Part shown: positions 43,525 to 52,553 of the stretch, piece by piece | Layout of the letters: every line of letters begins with the position of its first letter | Position numbering within the stretch: the stretch's first letter is position 1 | Origin: Cloacibacterium sp. TD35 | GTDB lineage: Bacteria; Bacteroidota; Bacteroidia; Flavobacteriales; Weeksellaceae | DNA length: 64,000 nucleotides | NCBI RefSeq assembly: GCF_028864635.1 | Contig: NZ_CP104850.1 | Coordinates: 62,001-126,000, forward strand | Direction: 5' to 3' | The notes under the pieces: generated by a model | Database searches by the model: none | What the model was told of the DNA's origin: nothing | The model's input: only the letters and a program-made list of their open reading frames with translations | Program-made: the position numbers and the translations under genes

Positions 43525-44625
43525 TTACAATAAATTATTAAAAACACTTCTATAAGGAATAAAAATTTCAGGATATGCTGAAATGGATTGATTAAGATAA
43601 AAAATAGATACAACAATAAAAATTAACACAAAAATAGGTCTGTACTTCTTATCAACAATAAAAAACAAAGACGAAGTTAATAAAGCTTCGAATACGTTAA
43701 AGTAAAAACCACCTCTACTCACCATAACTAAAAGAGTTTTGTAGAATAAAAAATAAAAACAAGTTCCAAAAACATATGCATTAAGAAAAACATTAAAATA
43801 CTTTTCTTTTAATGATATTTTATTTCTAAAATAAATGAAGAACAAAGGTATAATAATACGCTTAGCAATACCAAAAGTAGAGACCTGTGCCCTTTCAAGC
43901 TCTTGTTTTGCACTATCTAAATATGCTTCAGTTTTAGACATTGCATGTTCACTGACAACTCCAAACAAAGAAAATATTTTAAAAGGTAATTGTGTATTGC
44001 CAATTATAAAAGAACATAATATAGCAATCAAAATATACTTAGAATCTATTTTTCTATTAAAAAAAAGATATATAGAAAATAAAAGTGCAGAAGTATGAAA
44101 TAAAAATCCGCCAACTATAAAACCAAAAAAAATATAATAATTATTGGTTTTAAGATAATAATATAAACCCATCAAACAAAATGCTAATGCAATCGATTGT
44201 CTATTTGCCCCTACCATGCCTATAAAAAGAGAATAAAAAAGCATTATAGCAACGAATGGCGCAGATGAAATTTTGTAAAAAACAAAAAATATTACGAAAT
44301 AAAAAACTAAACTTTGGAATAGGACAAACAGATTATAATTATCTGAAATATAATGAAAACCTATTTGCAAGATCTGAAATGCAACTTCAACAGAATAATT
44401 TTTAAAATCTAAATCTTGAATAGATATAAAATAATATTTAAAAAAACTTTCGTACATATCCCAATCTGTTGCCATTTTATCACGTAGCCCAAATTGCAAT
44501 GCTACTAAAAGATAGGCAATCCCATAAAAAAATGTTCTAAATTTAGAATATTGAGTATTACTAATTAGATTATCTAATATGGCAAAAAAACCTAATAAGA
44601 AAATGGTACTTATATACAAAAGCAT
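43525..44625 (-). CDS. wzy: EpsG-family O-antigen/capsule polymerase (Wzy)
   Basis: 366 aa with about ten hydrophobic helices and no soluble domain. The EpsG family pattern is visible: FGLRDKMATDWDMYESFF near the N terminus, VEVAFQIL, and the ANRQSIALAFCLMGLYYYL segment followed by FHTSALLF. In a locus with wzx, wza and wzc this is the expected polymerase of lipid-linked repeat units on the periplasmic side. It is the only Wzy candidate in the window. Very AT-rich (11 G+C in the 60 bases from 44101, counted by hand). Confidence 0.78.
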   Translation of the reverse strand: MLLYISTIFLLGFFAILDNLISNTQYSKFRTFFYGIAYLLVALQFGLRDKMATDWDMYESFFKYYFISIQDLDFKNYSVEVAFQILQIGFHYISDNYNLFVLFQSLVFYFVIFFVFYKISSAPFVAIMLFYSLFIGMVGANRQSIALAFCLMGLYYYLKTNNYYIFFGFIVGGFLFHTSALLFSIYLFFNRKIDSKYILIAILCSFIIGNTQLPFKIFSLFGVVSEHAMSKTEAYLDSAKQELERAQVSTFGIAKRIIIPLFFIYFRNKISLKEKYFNVFLNAYVFGTCFYFLFYKTLLVMVSRGGFYFNVFEALLTSSLFFIVDKKYRPIFVLIFIVVSIFYLNQSISAYPEIFIPYRSVFNNLL

Positions 44626-44647
44626 TTTTAAACTATATAATAAATTT

Positions 44648-45649
44648 TTAAAATAAATTAAGTTTATTCAATATATCTTTCATTCTATTTTCATAGGTAT
44701 GGTGCTTGTGAAAATGTTCACATTGCTTTTTAGAAATCTCATGCCTAAGCAATGGCTGATCAAGAAAATATTTTATTTTTTCAATCGCTTCGTCTATTGT
44801 CTTATAGGTGAATTTTTCTACATCTACAGCTGAATATTCTTCCAAAACTGGTTTATAGTCACACAATTGAAATGCTCCAATCCCATTAATTTCAAAAAAC
44901 TTCACATTAGCTGAATTTATTTCTGCATAATGAAAATTATTTAATACTATTTTAGACCCAAAAAGTACTTCAGCTTTTCTATCTCCGGTAATGTACTCAT
45001 TTCTAAAACTTTTTGTAATCTCTTCTCTAGGAAATCGCCTGTCAGGCACCCCAAAAAGCGCTACATTAACACCTGAATCAATAACTTCAGAAGCCATTCT
45101 AGCTCTATACGGATACATGGTACCAAACATTGTAACATCTATATTAATTTCATTTTCCAGCTGAAATCTATCCCTTTTAATAGGTTTGTGTACTCTTGGA
45201 TTAAGTGCTTCTGGTAGATAAAAGGTATTCAACTTCATTTTATCTTTCATAAAATCTACAATAAAAGAATCTTTGGTAAAATAAGCGTCATAGTCTGAAG
45301 CAAAAACCTGTTGATTTTCAAATGTAGTGATTGCATCTGGGTTGATATGAATAACCTTTGTATTTCTTAAATTGGTTTTAATCTTTTTAATACAATTAGG
45401 GTGAATAAATCTATAGGTAGCAATTACCAAATCTGGGGCTTGTTCTATTACTTTATTTGCAATTTTATCAAAAATATAATCATCATATTTTTTAAATAGT
45501 TTTGTAGCGTAATAATTATATCTGTATGGAATTTTTATTACATCTGAAATATCAATATGAAATACCTCATGTCCTAAAAAAGTAAGAGAATCATGTATGT
45601 GATATTCTAGACTATCAAAATCTTTGCTTCCTATAATTGCTATATTCAT
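44648..45649 (-). CDS. CgeB-like glycosyltransferase
   Basis: 333 aa. Layout of the CgeB/DUF3880 group of GT-B proteins: N-terminal IGSKDFDSLEYHIHDSL and ATYRFIHPNC, middle YLPEALNPRVHKP, and a C-terminal glycosyl-transferase half with MFGTMYPYRARM, LNNFHY, and the FFEINGIGAFQLCDYKP motif followed by FHKHHTYENRM at the end. Family members glycosylate spore coats, flagellins and polysaccharides; donor unknown here. It overlaps the next upstream gene by 4 bases (ATGA), indicating translational coupling. Confidence 0.78.
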   Translation of the reverse strand: MNIAIIGSKDFDSLEYHIHDSLTFLGHEVFHIDISDVIKIPYRYNYYATKLFKKYDDYIFDKIANKVIEQAPDLVIATYRFIHPNCIKKIKTNLRNTKVIHINPDAITTFENQQVFASDYDAYFTKDSFIVDFMKDKMKLNTFYLPEALNPRVHKPIKRDRFQLENEINIDVTMFGTMYPYRARMASEVIDSGVNVALFGVPDRRFPREEITKSFRNEYITGDRKAEVLFGSKIVLNNFHYAEINSANVKFFEINGIGAFQLCDYKPVLEEYSAVDVEKFTYKTIDEAIEKIKYFLDQPLLRHEISKKQCEHFHKHHTYENRMKDILNKLNLF

Positions 45650-46518
45650 AAAAGCTTATTTATATTATTTCTAAAGAAACTCATATTTTCTTTAAAAGTA
45701 TAATTTGAATTAAAAAATCTTACAGGAGTACATAATATTTCAAAAAAAGCATATTTAAAAAAATTTCCAGGATCATTCTTTTTGAAGTATAATGTTTGAC
45801 TATTTTGTATGATCTTTCTTTTCCAGTTGTTTACCTTAGAACTTGCACCTTCAAGGTGAATGATCTTTGTCTGATTAATAATATAATTTGTTTTAGAAAG
45901 GTTGGAAATTCTCTTCTGAAGATCCGTTTCTTCAAAATACAGAAAAAAATCTTCATCAAAGCCATTCACCTTATTAAATAAATCCCTTCTTAAAAACATA
46001 TCTGCTCCGCTCACCATATCAACTTTTGTGATATCTTTGAATTCGATATTATCATAAGTTTTATATTTTGTTTTGAAAAACAAATTTAAATAATCTGAAA
46101 TATAATATTTAATCTGAGGAAAAGATCCGGCAGAATTTATTCTGTTTAAGTTCTCGTCACATAAAACCGCTCCTAATACGCCGATATTCAATTTACGTTC
46201 GTTAGCTTCAAAAAAATCTTTTAAAATTTTTATTGAATTTTCTATCAATATTGTATCCGAATTCAATATGAATAAAAACTCTCCATTGGCATACCTATTA
46301 CCTAAATTATTTGCTTTTCCAAAACCGAGATTTTCTTTGGAATAAATATATTTTATCTCATTTCTTCGTTCAAAATATTCCTTTGAGCCATCAGTAGATC
46401 CATTATCAACAAGTATAATCTCATATTCTACGCCCTTTGTTTGAGATATAATGGATGCTATACAATTCTCCGTTATATCTTTTGTATTATAATTTACAAT
46501 TATTATTGAAACCTGCAT
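45646..46518 (-). CDS. Family 2 glycosyltransferase, rhamnosyltransferase-like
   Basis: 290 aa GT-A enzyme. IIVNYNTKDITENCI at the N terminus, VDNGSTDGS, NLGFGKANN, the LNSDTI metal motif, and DMFLRRDLF with GFDEDFFLYFEETDL, which is the usual pattern of inverting rhamnosyl/galactofuranosyl-type transferases. Since glf is in the operon, a galactofuranosyltransferase is one possibility, but this is inference. Starts 14 bases after the preceding stop. Confidence 0.82.
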   Translation of the reverse strand: MQVSIIIVNYNTKDITENCIASIISQTKGVEYEIILVDNGSTDGSKEYFERRNEIKYIYSKENLGFGKANNLGNRYANGEFLFILNSDTILIENSIKILKDFFEANERKLNIGVLGAVLCDENLNRINSAGSFPQIKYYISDYLNLFFKTKYKTYDNIEFKDITKVDMVSGADMFLRRDLFNKVNGFDEDFFLYFEETDLQKRISNLSKTNYIINQTKIIHLEGASSKVNNWKRKIIQNSQTLYFKKNDPGNFFKYAFFEILCTPVRFFNSNYTFKENMSFFRNNINKLL

Positions 46519-46532
46519 TTACTGAATTTTAT

Positions 46533-47579
46533 CTAGTGAGAAGACTTTATGTTCTTCAAGTTAATATACTCAATAATGTTATCTATCTCTTTGTAAAATA
46601 TACTTTCTTCTTCGACAATTCTACTTCTATAGTAGACAAAGTCTTTATTATGCTGTTCGTAATTATCAAATATATTATTTATTGTATTTTTAATCTTTTT
46701 AATATCGATTCTAGAAAATTTATAGTTTTCACTTATTGGAACATCCTCGAAATATTTTGCAGATCCTTTTGCAGCTACAATAACACAACATCCATTTATA
46801 CATGCTTCCCTTGGGATCCTATCCTTTCCTGGATGATTACCAAAATCAATATAAACTTTTGCCGTTCTAAGTAATTCCTTCATTTGTACACGTGTAAGTC
46901 CAGATAATGGTACAAATTTTATTTCTGGTGCAGATTTAATTAATCTTCTGGTTGTCCTAATTCCTTTTGCTGGATTGTATAAAACTATATTTTGTTTAAC
47001 AAGATTGGAGTTTCCTGCAAGATAATCTTGTATAAATTCTTTATTAATATAATCACTTAGGGGCAATTGATTGTAAAATCCTAAATTAAATATTTCATGC
47101 TGAGCATATTTGGACTGATAAACATTGATTAGTCTATCTTTATAGCATTTTCTAAGTGATGAAATACTTGTACACAACTTAATATTATAAAAATATATCT
47201 TAATTAATAACTGTTTCCATGTAAAATACCCCTTAAAAAAGTACTTTAAGTAGTCAAAAATTGAAGCTATGCCAAAGAAGTTATCAAAAGACATCCACCA
47301 AAAAAATAATTTAATATTTTTTGTTTGTCTAGCAAAGTATAAAGAACTTTCTGGTATAAACAAATAGTTTTTATCATTATCTTCAATATCAACAGAAGTT
47401 TTAATCTTATATTTTCTAAAGCCTTCTGGAATTTCCTCATTTACTATTTTATCCTTTGAATAATAAACTATATAACATTGCAGACCTTTTTTATTAAGAT
47501 AGTCCACAAGTTGATGAGCTAATTCTGTCCCTCCTGTCTGGTAATTAGCTGGACATAAAACATATATCTTATTTTCCAT
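46533..47579 (-). CDS. Putative GT-B-like glycosyltransferase, weakly recognisable
   Basis: 348 aa. The N terminus YVLCPANYQTGGTELAHQL looks like the acceptor domain of GT-B enzymes. The C-terminal half has LYNPAKGIRTT, FVPLSGLTRVQMKELLRTAKVYIDFG, and PREACINGCCVIVA, which stands where GT4 enzymes have EGFG..EAM. The strict E-x7-E motif is absent, but G-K-D-R-I-P-R-E-A is a known alternative form. Context supports a transferase. It starts inside the last codons of glf (11-base overlap). Confidence 0.6.
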   Translation of the reverse strand: MENKIYVLCPANYQTGGTELAHQLVDYLNKKGLQCYIVYYSKDKIVNEEIPEGFRKYKIKTSVDIEDNDKNYLFIPESSLYFARQTKNIKLFFWWMSFDNFFGIASIFDYLKYFFKGYFTWKQLLIKIYFYNIKLCTSISSLRKCYKDRLINVYQSKYAQHEIFNLGFYNQLPLSDYINKEFIQDYLAGNSNLVKQNIVLYNPAKGIRTTRRLIKSAPEIKFVPLSGLTRVQMKELLRTAKVYIDFGNHPGKDRIPREACINGCCVIVAAKGSAKYFEDVPISENYKFSRIDIKKIKNTINNIFDNYEQHNKDFVYYRSRIVEEESIFYKEIDNIIEYINLKNIKSSH

Positions 47580-48675
47580 AACTTTTACAAATTTCTAAAG
47601 CTTCGCCTATTACATGATGCATATCCATATATCTGTAGGTAGCAAGCCTTCCTACAAAAGAAATTTTATATAGTTTCTTTACCTCATTTTCATATAGAGT
47701 AAGTTTTTCCATATCATCTTTTAACCTTTTAGGATAGTAAGGAATATCTGCTTCCTCAGTTTCTTTACTGAATTCTTTGAAGTAAGTTGTTTTCTCATGT
47801 TCTTCCCAAGGAGTAAAATGTTTATGCTCATGTACTCTGGTATATGGAACTTCAGGATCTGCATAATTTATGACAGGATTACCCTGATAATCTCCTTCTG
47901 CTACAGCTCTTTCAAAATAAACGGTTCTATACGAAAGTCTTCCGTATTTATAATTAAAAAAAGCATCTATAGGCCCGGAATAGAAAACTTTTTCATATTC
48001 TGAAAGATCCCATGAAGAATCAAACTTTGTATTAAGTTTAACTTCAATATTACTGGAGGAAAGCATTTTCTCGAAAATTGCGGTATATCCATCTCTTGGA
48101 ATTCCCTGATAAGGATTTGCATAATAATTATCATTATAATTAAATCTTACAGGTAATCTTTTGAGAATACTTGCCGGTAATTCTGTTGGTTCACATCCCC
48201 ACTGCTTTTTTGTATAACCATAAAAGAAAGCTTTATAAAGATCTTCCCCGATAAACTTCATGGCTTGCTCTTCAAAATTTTGAGGCTCTTCAATATCTTT
48301 TTTTGCAATTGATTCTATAAATATTTTTGCCTCATCCGGACTCATAGTTTTATTAAAAAACTGGTTTATGGTATGCAAATTAATAGGCATAGAATAAACA
48401 TTTCCTTTATAAATTGATTTTACGCGATTTACAAACGGAACCATTTCGCAAAAATTCTGGATGTAATCCCAAACTTCTTTATTGTCTGTATTAAAAATAT
48501 GTGGACCGTATTTATGTACCATTACATTGGTTTCCGGATCTCTCTCTGTATAGCAGTTTCCCCCTATATGATCACGCTCATCTATTACAGTAATGTGATT
48601 TTCTGGATTTTTACTTAACTGCTCTGCTATGACTGCTCCTGAAAATCCAGAACCTATAACCAAAAATTTTTTCAT
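47569..48675 (-). CDS. glf: UDP-galactopyranose mutase
   Basis: FAD enzyme that turns UDP-galactopyranose into UDP-galactofuranose, the donor for galactofuranose in surface glycans. FAD motif GSGFSGAVIAEQL, then VIDERDHIGGNCYTE, HKYGPHIFNT, FYGYTKKQWG, and YSGPIDAFF with Y-R-T/ARTYPE-type C-terminal segments. Length 368 aa is standard. Between wzx and the glycosyltransferases in the middle of the operon. Its presence predicts a Galf residue and at least one Galf transferase in this locus. Confidence 0.93.
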   Translation of the reverse strand: MKKFLVIGSGFSGAVIAEQLSKNPENHITVIDERDHIGGNCYTERDPETNVMVHKYGPHIFNTDNKEVWDYIQNFCEMVPFVNRVKSIYKGNVYSMPINLHTINQFFNKTMSPDEAKIFIESIAKKDIEEPQNFEEQAMKFIGEDLYKAFFYGYTKKQWGCEPTELPASILKRLPVRFNYNDNYYANPYQGIPRDGYTAIFEKMLSSSNIEVKLNTKFDSSWDLSEYEKVFYSGPIDAFFNYKYGRLSYRTVYFERAVAEGDYQGNPVINYADPEVPYTRVHEHKHFTPWEEHEKTTYFKEFSKETEEADIPYYPKRLKDDMEKLTLYENEVKKLYKISFVGRLATYRYMDMHHVIGEALEICKSYGK

Positions 48676-48681
48676 AATATT

Positions 48682-49980
48682 TTATTTTCTATTTTTGATT
48701 GTCCTAATGATTTCTTGCGGTGCAAAATAATCTAGGACAAAAATCTTTATTTTTTCTCTTTTTAAAGCCAAATACATTATAATGGTAACAAAACTTTCAA
48801 CGATTAGGCAATTCCATGCAGTACCTATATATCCGTAGTATTTACTCATTACTATATTAAGTAGAATCCCTATTACACTCGCTATAAAAGTGGTTTTAAA
48901 AAAAAGCTTGTCAAGTCCTAAATTTAACATTATCTGAATTCCAAATATATTAGACATACCAATAATAAACGGAAGAAAAGAAATAATTTGAAGAACGGGG
49001 ATAGAATTATCAAATTTATGCCCATAAACTAATCTTATCATCCACGGAGCAAATATTAAAATAGATATAGATGCTAAAAATGTTATATAAAAAACTATAG
49101 GAACAACTCTGTTTATAAGGCTAATCCCGTATTCTTTTGATACGGAAAATCCTTTTCCAATGAAAGGATAAAGCGACATAGAAATAGGTATAGTGATTAG
49201 AGAGCTTATAATATTTAAAAAATTCTGGCTTGTAGTATAGTAGCCAATCTCTCTTGTATTTGCAAAAAAACCTAATACCACAACATTGGTTGAAGTGTAT
49301 AAACTTATCACCACAGTAGAAAAAAACACCATTCTCTCTGCCAAAATTACCTTATAAGCTTTATCCAAGGAAATTAATTTATAATTTATTTTATATTTCT
49401 TTTTAGCCAATATAAATAGAAAAAGATTTATTCCTATGAAGAATATTGTAGTTAATGTTGGAATCCAGTAATAATCACTCGCTTTTTTAACCAATATAAA
49501 TACAAAAATAGTATTCACTAGCCCTCTTATAAAATTTAGCTTTGCAAAAATCTGAAGATCCTGAAATCCCTGGTAAATGTATTGAGGAGAAATTACTGTA
49601 GCAATGCATCCAATAAATAAAATGACTGGAACATAAATATCCTTTTGGATAGGATTAAAAAAATATATAGAAATGATAAATAAAAAAACAGAAATAACAA
49701 ATAAAATCAACCTAGAAGTAATTACTTCAGATACTATATTATCAATATTTTCTTTTTCCTTCGAGTGCAGAGTTATTTTTCTAGTTGCTGTCAAATCAAA
49801 TCCATAGCTTATTAAAAGAGCAAAATATGCAATAAACGCTGTAGCATAATTAATTAAACCATAACCATCAGGCCCAATTATCCTAGATACGTATGGTACA
49901 GTTATTAAAGGAAAAACATAGTTTACAAGCTGTATAATTCCTAATGATGCAATATTTTTAAACAATCTGGTTTTAACCAT
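48682..49980 (-). CDS. wzx: Oligosaccharide flippase (Wzx, MATE/MVF-like)
   Basis: 432 aa with 12 or more predicted helices. N-terminal signature LGIIQLVNYVFPLITVPYVSRIIGPDGYGL is the usual opening of Wzx-type PST transporters. It would flip the undecaprenyl-linked repeat unit across the inner membrane for the EpsG-type polymerase. Seven bases separate it from glf. AT-rich relative to gmd/fcl next to it. Confidence 0.88.
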   Translation of the reverse strand: MVKTRLFKNIASLGIIQLVNYVFPLITVPYVSRIIGPDGYGLINYATAFIAYFALLISYGFDLTATRKITLHSKEKENIDNIVSEVITSRLILFVISVFLFIISIYFFNPIQKDIYVPVILFIGCIATVISPQYIYQGFQDLQIFAKLNFIRGLVNTIFVFILVKKASDYYWIPTLTTIFFIGINLFLFILAKKKYKINYKLISLDKAYKVILAERMVFFSTVVISLYTSTNVVVLGFFANTREIGYYTTSQNFLNIISSLITIPISMSLYPFIGKGFSVSKEYGISLINRVVPIVFYITFLASISILIFAPWMIRLVYGHKFDNSIPVLQIISFLPFIIGMSNIFGIQIMLNLGLDKLFFKTTFIASVIGILLNIVMSKYYGYIGTAWNCLIVESFVTIIMYLALKREKIKIFVLDYFAPQEIIRTIKNRK

Positions 49981-50013
49981 AATTTCTAATTAGAATTTTT
50001 AATCAATAAAGAA

Positions 50014-51084
50014 TTAATTAGCAACATACCATTCATAAATACTTTCTATCCCTTCTTCAATTCCCACCTGATGTTTCCATCCTAATCCATTCAATTTAGA
50101 AGGGTCAGTCAATTTTTTCATGGTACCATCTGGCTTTGAAGAGTCGAAAGAAATAGCTCCTTGATAGCCTATTGTTTTAGAAATAAGAATAGACAAATCT
50201 TTAATGGTTATATCAGAACCAGTACCAATATTGATGTGCGTGTTTCTTATCTCTTTTTTATCTTTTATCAAATCTTTAAAGTCAACATTCTGCATTACAT
50301 AAATACAAGCATCTGCCATATCTTCGCTCCAAAGAAATTCTCTCATAGGTTTACCTGTACCCCAGAGCTCTACTCTATTCTCAAATACCCCATATTTTGA
50401 TAAAATAGCTTTTATTTCTTCTAATGAATGTTCTCCATTTATTCCTTCTACCGGTCTTTTATTAAAATCTTTTTTCAGTAAGTCTATATTATTTTCCATT
50501 AAACACTTTGATAAAAAAATTTTTCTTATCATGGCAGGTAAAACATGACTTTTTTCTAAATCAAAATTATCATTAGGCCCATAAAGATTAGTAGGCATTA
50601 CCGAAATAAAATTGGTGCCATACTGTATATTCAAGCTTTCACACAATTTAATTCCTGCTATCTTAGCAATAGCATAAGGTTCATTGGTGTACTCTAACAC
50701 ATTAGTCAATAACTCTTCTTCATTTATTGGCTGCCTGGCTTCTTTAGGAAAAATACAAGTACTGCCTAGAAATAATAATTTCTTCACTCCAAATTTATAA
50801 GCATTATATATTACATTTTGCTGTATCTGAAGATTATTGTAAATAAAATCTGCTCTATAAATGTTATTAGCCATAATTCCTCCCACATGTGCTGCAGCTA
50901 GAAAAACATATTCTGGCTGTTCTTCTTCAAAAAATTTTTGAGTAGCCACTGCATCCATTAAATTGAGCTCAGACGAAGTCCTCCCCACAAGATTTTTATA
51001 CCCTTTAATTTCTAATTGCTTCCAAATGGCAGAACCAACTAAACCTCTATGACCTGCAATATATATTTTACTTTCTAAATTCAT
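50014..51084 (-). CDS. fcl: GDP-L-fucose synthase
   Basis: Epimerises and reduces GDP-4-keto-6-deoxymannose to GDP-L-fucose. N-terminal IAGHRGLVGSAIW Rossmann motif, AAAHVGGIMANN, LLFLGSTCIFP, catalytic Y-x3-K in PYAIAKIAG, and MPTNLYGPNDNF. At 356 aa it is longer than the E. coli enzyme because of an inserted segment around 200-240, which I have seen in Bacteroidota homologues. One base separates it from gmd; the two are clearly coupled. Confidence 0.93.
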   Translation of the reverse strand: MNLESKIYIAGHRGLVGSAIWKQLEIKGYKNLVGRTSSELNLMDAVATQKFFEEEQPEYVFLAAAHVGGIMANNIYRADFIYNNLQIQQNVIYNAYKFGVKKLLFLGSTCIFPKEARQPINEEELLTNVLEYTNEPYAIAKIAGIKLCESLNIQYGTNFISVMPTNLYGPNDNFDLEKSHVLPAMIRKIFLSKCLMENNIDLLKKDFNKRPVEGINGEHSLEEIKAILSKYGVFENRVELWGTGKPMREFLWSEDMADACIYVMQNVDFKDLIKDKKEIRNTHINIGTGSDITIKDLSILISKTIGYQGAISFDSSKPDGTMKKLTDPSKLNGLGWKHQVGIEEGIESIYEWYVAN

Positions 51085-51085
51085 T

Positions 51086-52177
51086 TTACGAAAATTGTTT
51101 TTTAGCCAATAGAAGATCAGAAGTGATCATATCCTTTACCAACGCTTCGAGATTATATTTCGGTTTCCATCCTAATTTAGTTTTAGATTTTGTAGGATCA
51201 CCAATCAAAAGATCAACTTCTGTAGGGCGATAATATCTAGGGTCTACTCTTACCACGACTTTATCAATTTCTAATTGATATTCTGGATTATTACAAGCTT
51301 TTACTTTTGCAATTTCATTTTCTTGCTCTCCTTCAAATTCTAACTCTATTCCTACTTCTGCAAAAGACATTCTTACAAAATCACGAATATACGTAGTAAC
51401 CCCTGTAGCAATTACATAATCCTCTGGGGTTTCTTGCTGAAGAATTCTCCACATGGCCTCTACATAATCTTTAGCATGCCCCCAATCTCTTTGTGCATTT
51501 AGGTTTCCTAAATATAAACAGTCTTGTTTTCCTAAAGCAATAGCAGCGGTAGCCATTGTAATTTTACGGGTTACAAAAGTTTCACCCCTTCTAGGAGATT
51601 CATGATTAAACAAAATGCCATTACAAGCAAACATGCCATAAGCTTCACGATAATTTTTAGTAATCCAAAACCCGTAAATTTTAGCCGCACCGTATGGCGA
51701 TCTAGGATAAAATGGGGAGTTTTCATCATAAAACCCCTTTTCGTTTTTGTTTTCCGATAATCCTCCATATAATTCTGAAGTAGATGCTTGATAAATTCTG
51801 GTTTTATTTTCTAAACCTAGAATTCTAACCGCTTCTAAAATCCTCAATGTTCCTATTCCATCAACATTTGCTACATACTCTGGTGAGTCAAAAGAAACTT
51901 TAACATGAGACATTGCACCTAAATTATATATTTCGTCTGGCTGAACTTCTTGTATAATTCTAATGATATTGGTAGAATCTGTAAGATCCCCATAATGGAG
52001 TTTAAAGTTCACATGTTTTTCATGTTGGTCAATATATAAATGATCAATTCTCTGGGTATTAAAAGAAGAAGCTCTTCTTTTAATTCCATGAACCATATAT
52101 CCTTTTTCTAGCAAAAGCTCTGCTAAATAAGAGCCGTCTTGACCTGTTATCCCTGTGATAAGTGCTGTTTTTTTCAT
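51086..52177 (-). CDS. gmd: GDP-mannose 4,6-dehydratase
   Basis: First step from GDP-mannose to GDP-L-fucose. NADP motif [16 protein letters not shown]-x3-K in [10 protein letters not shown], and the [20 protein letters not shown] segment. 363 aa, standard. Its ATG overlaps the stop of the cupin gene by one base (TAATG). GDP-mannose synthesis genes (manC, manB) are not in the window, so the substrate must come from elsewhere on the chromosome. Confidence 0.95.
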   Translation of the reverse strand: MKKTALITGITGQDGSYLAELLLEKGYMVHGIKRRASSFNTQRIDHLYIDQHEKHVNFKLHYGDLTDSTNIIRIIQEVQPDEIYNLGAMSHVKVSFDSPEYVANVDGIGTLRILEAVRILGLENKTRIYQASTSELYGGLSENKNEKGFYDENSPFYPRSPYGAAKIYGFWITKNYREAYGMFACNGILFNHESPRRGETFVTRKITMATAAIALGKQDCLYLGNLNAQRDWGHAKDYVEAMWRILQQETPEDYVIATGVTTYIRDFVRMSFAEVGIELEFEGEQENEIAKVKACNNPEYQLEIDKVVVRVDPRYYRPTEVDLLIGDPTKSKTKLGWKPKYNLEALVKDMITSDLLLAKKQFS

Positions 52178-52518
52178 TATTTTCGATTATAATCGTCTTC
52201 AATTCTTACTATATCATCTTCGCCAAAATAAGATCCATGCTGAACCTCAATAAATACAACTGGTTCTTGAGTTTTATTTTCAATTCTATGATGTGCTCCT
52301 TGAGGAATTATTGCTACTTCTCCTTCTCTGTAGTCTTTAATTGTTTCATTAATTGTAATTGTTCCTATACCAGAAACAATAGTCCATACTTCTGCTCTAT
52401 GGTGATGGTACTGTAAAGAAAGTCTTCCTCCAGGATTTACTTGTATTCTTTTCACTTTGTGAGTATTGGCATCCTCTAAAACCCAATATTCTCCCCAGGG
52501 TCTGATATCGTGCTCCAT
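52177..52518 (-). CDS. Stand-alone cupin, C-terminal domain of type II phosphomannose isomerase
   Basis: 113 aa. Begins [11 protein letters not shown], the classic opening of the PMI domain of bifunctional mannose enzymes, then [12 protein letters not shown] (metal-binding histidines), VSGIGTI, and [11 protein letters not shown]. Only the isomerase half is present, without the nucleotidyltransferase. It could convert fructose-6-P to mannose-6-P for GDP-mannose, in keeping with gmd next door, but stand-alone copies in Bacteroidota sugar loci have not all been shown to be active. Confidence 0.8.
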   Translation of the reverse strand: MEHDIRPWGEYWVLEDANTHKVKRIQVNPGGRLSLQYHHHRAEVWTIVSGIGTITINETIKDYREGEVAIIPQGAHHRIENKTQEPVVFIEVQHGSYFGEDDIVRIEDDYNRK

Positions 52519-52553
52519 ATTAGTTTCTATTAATTTTATAATTTCTCAGTTTT

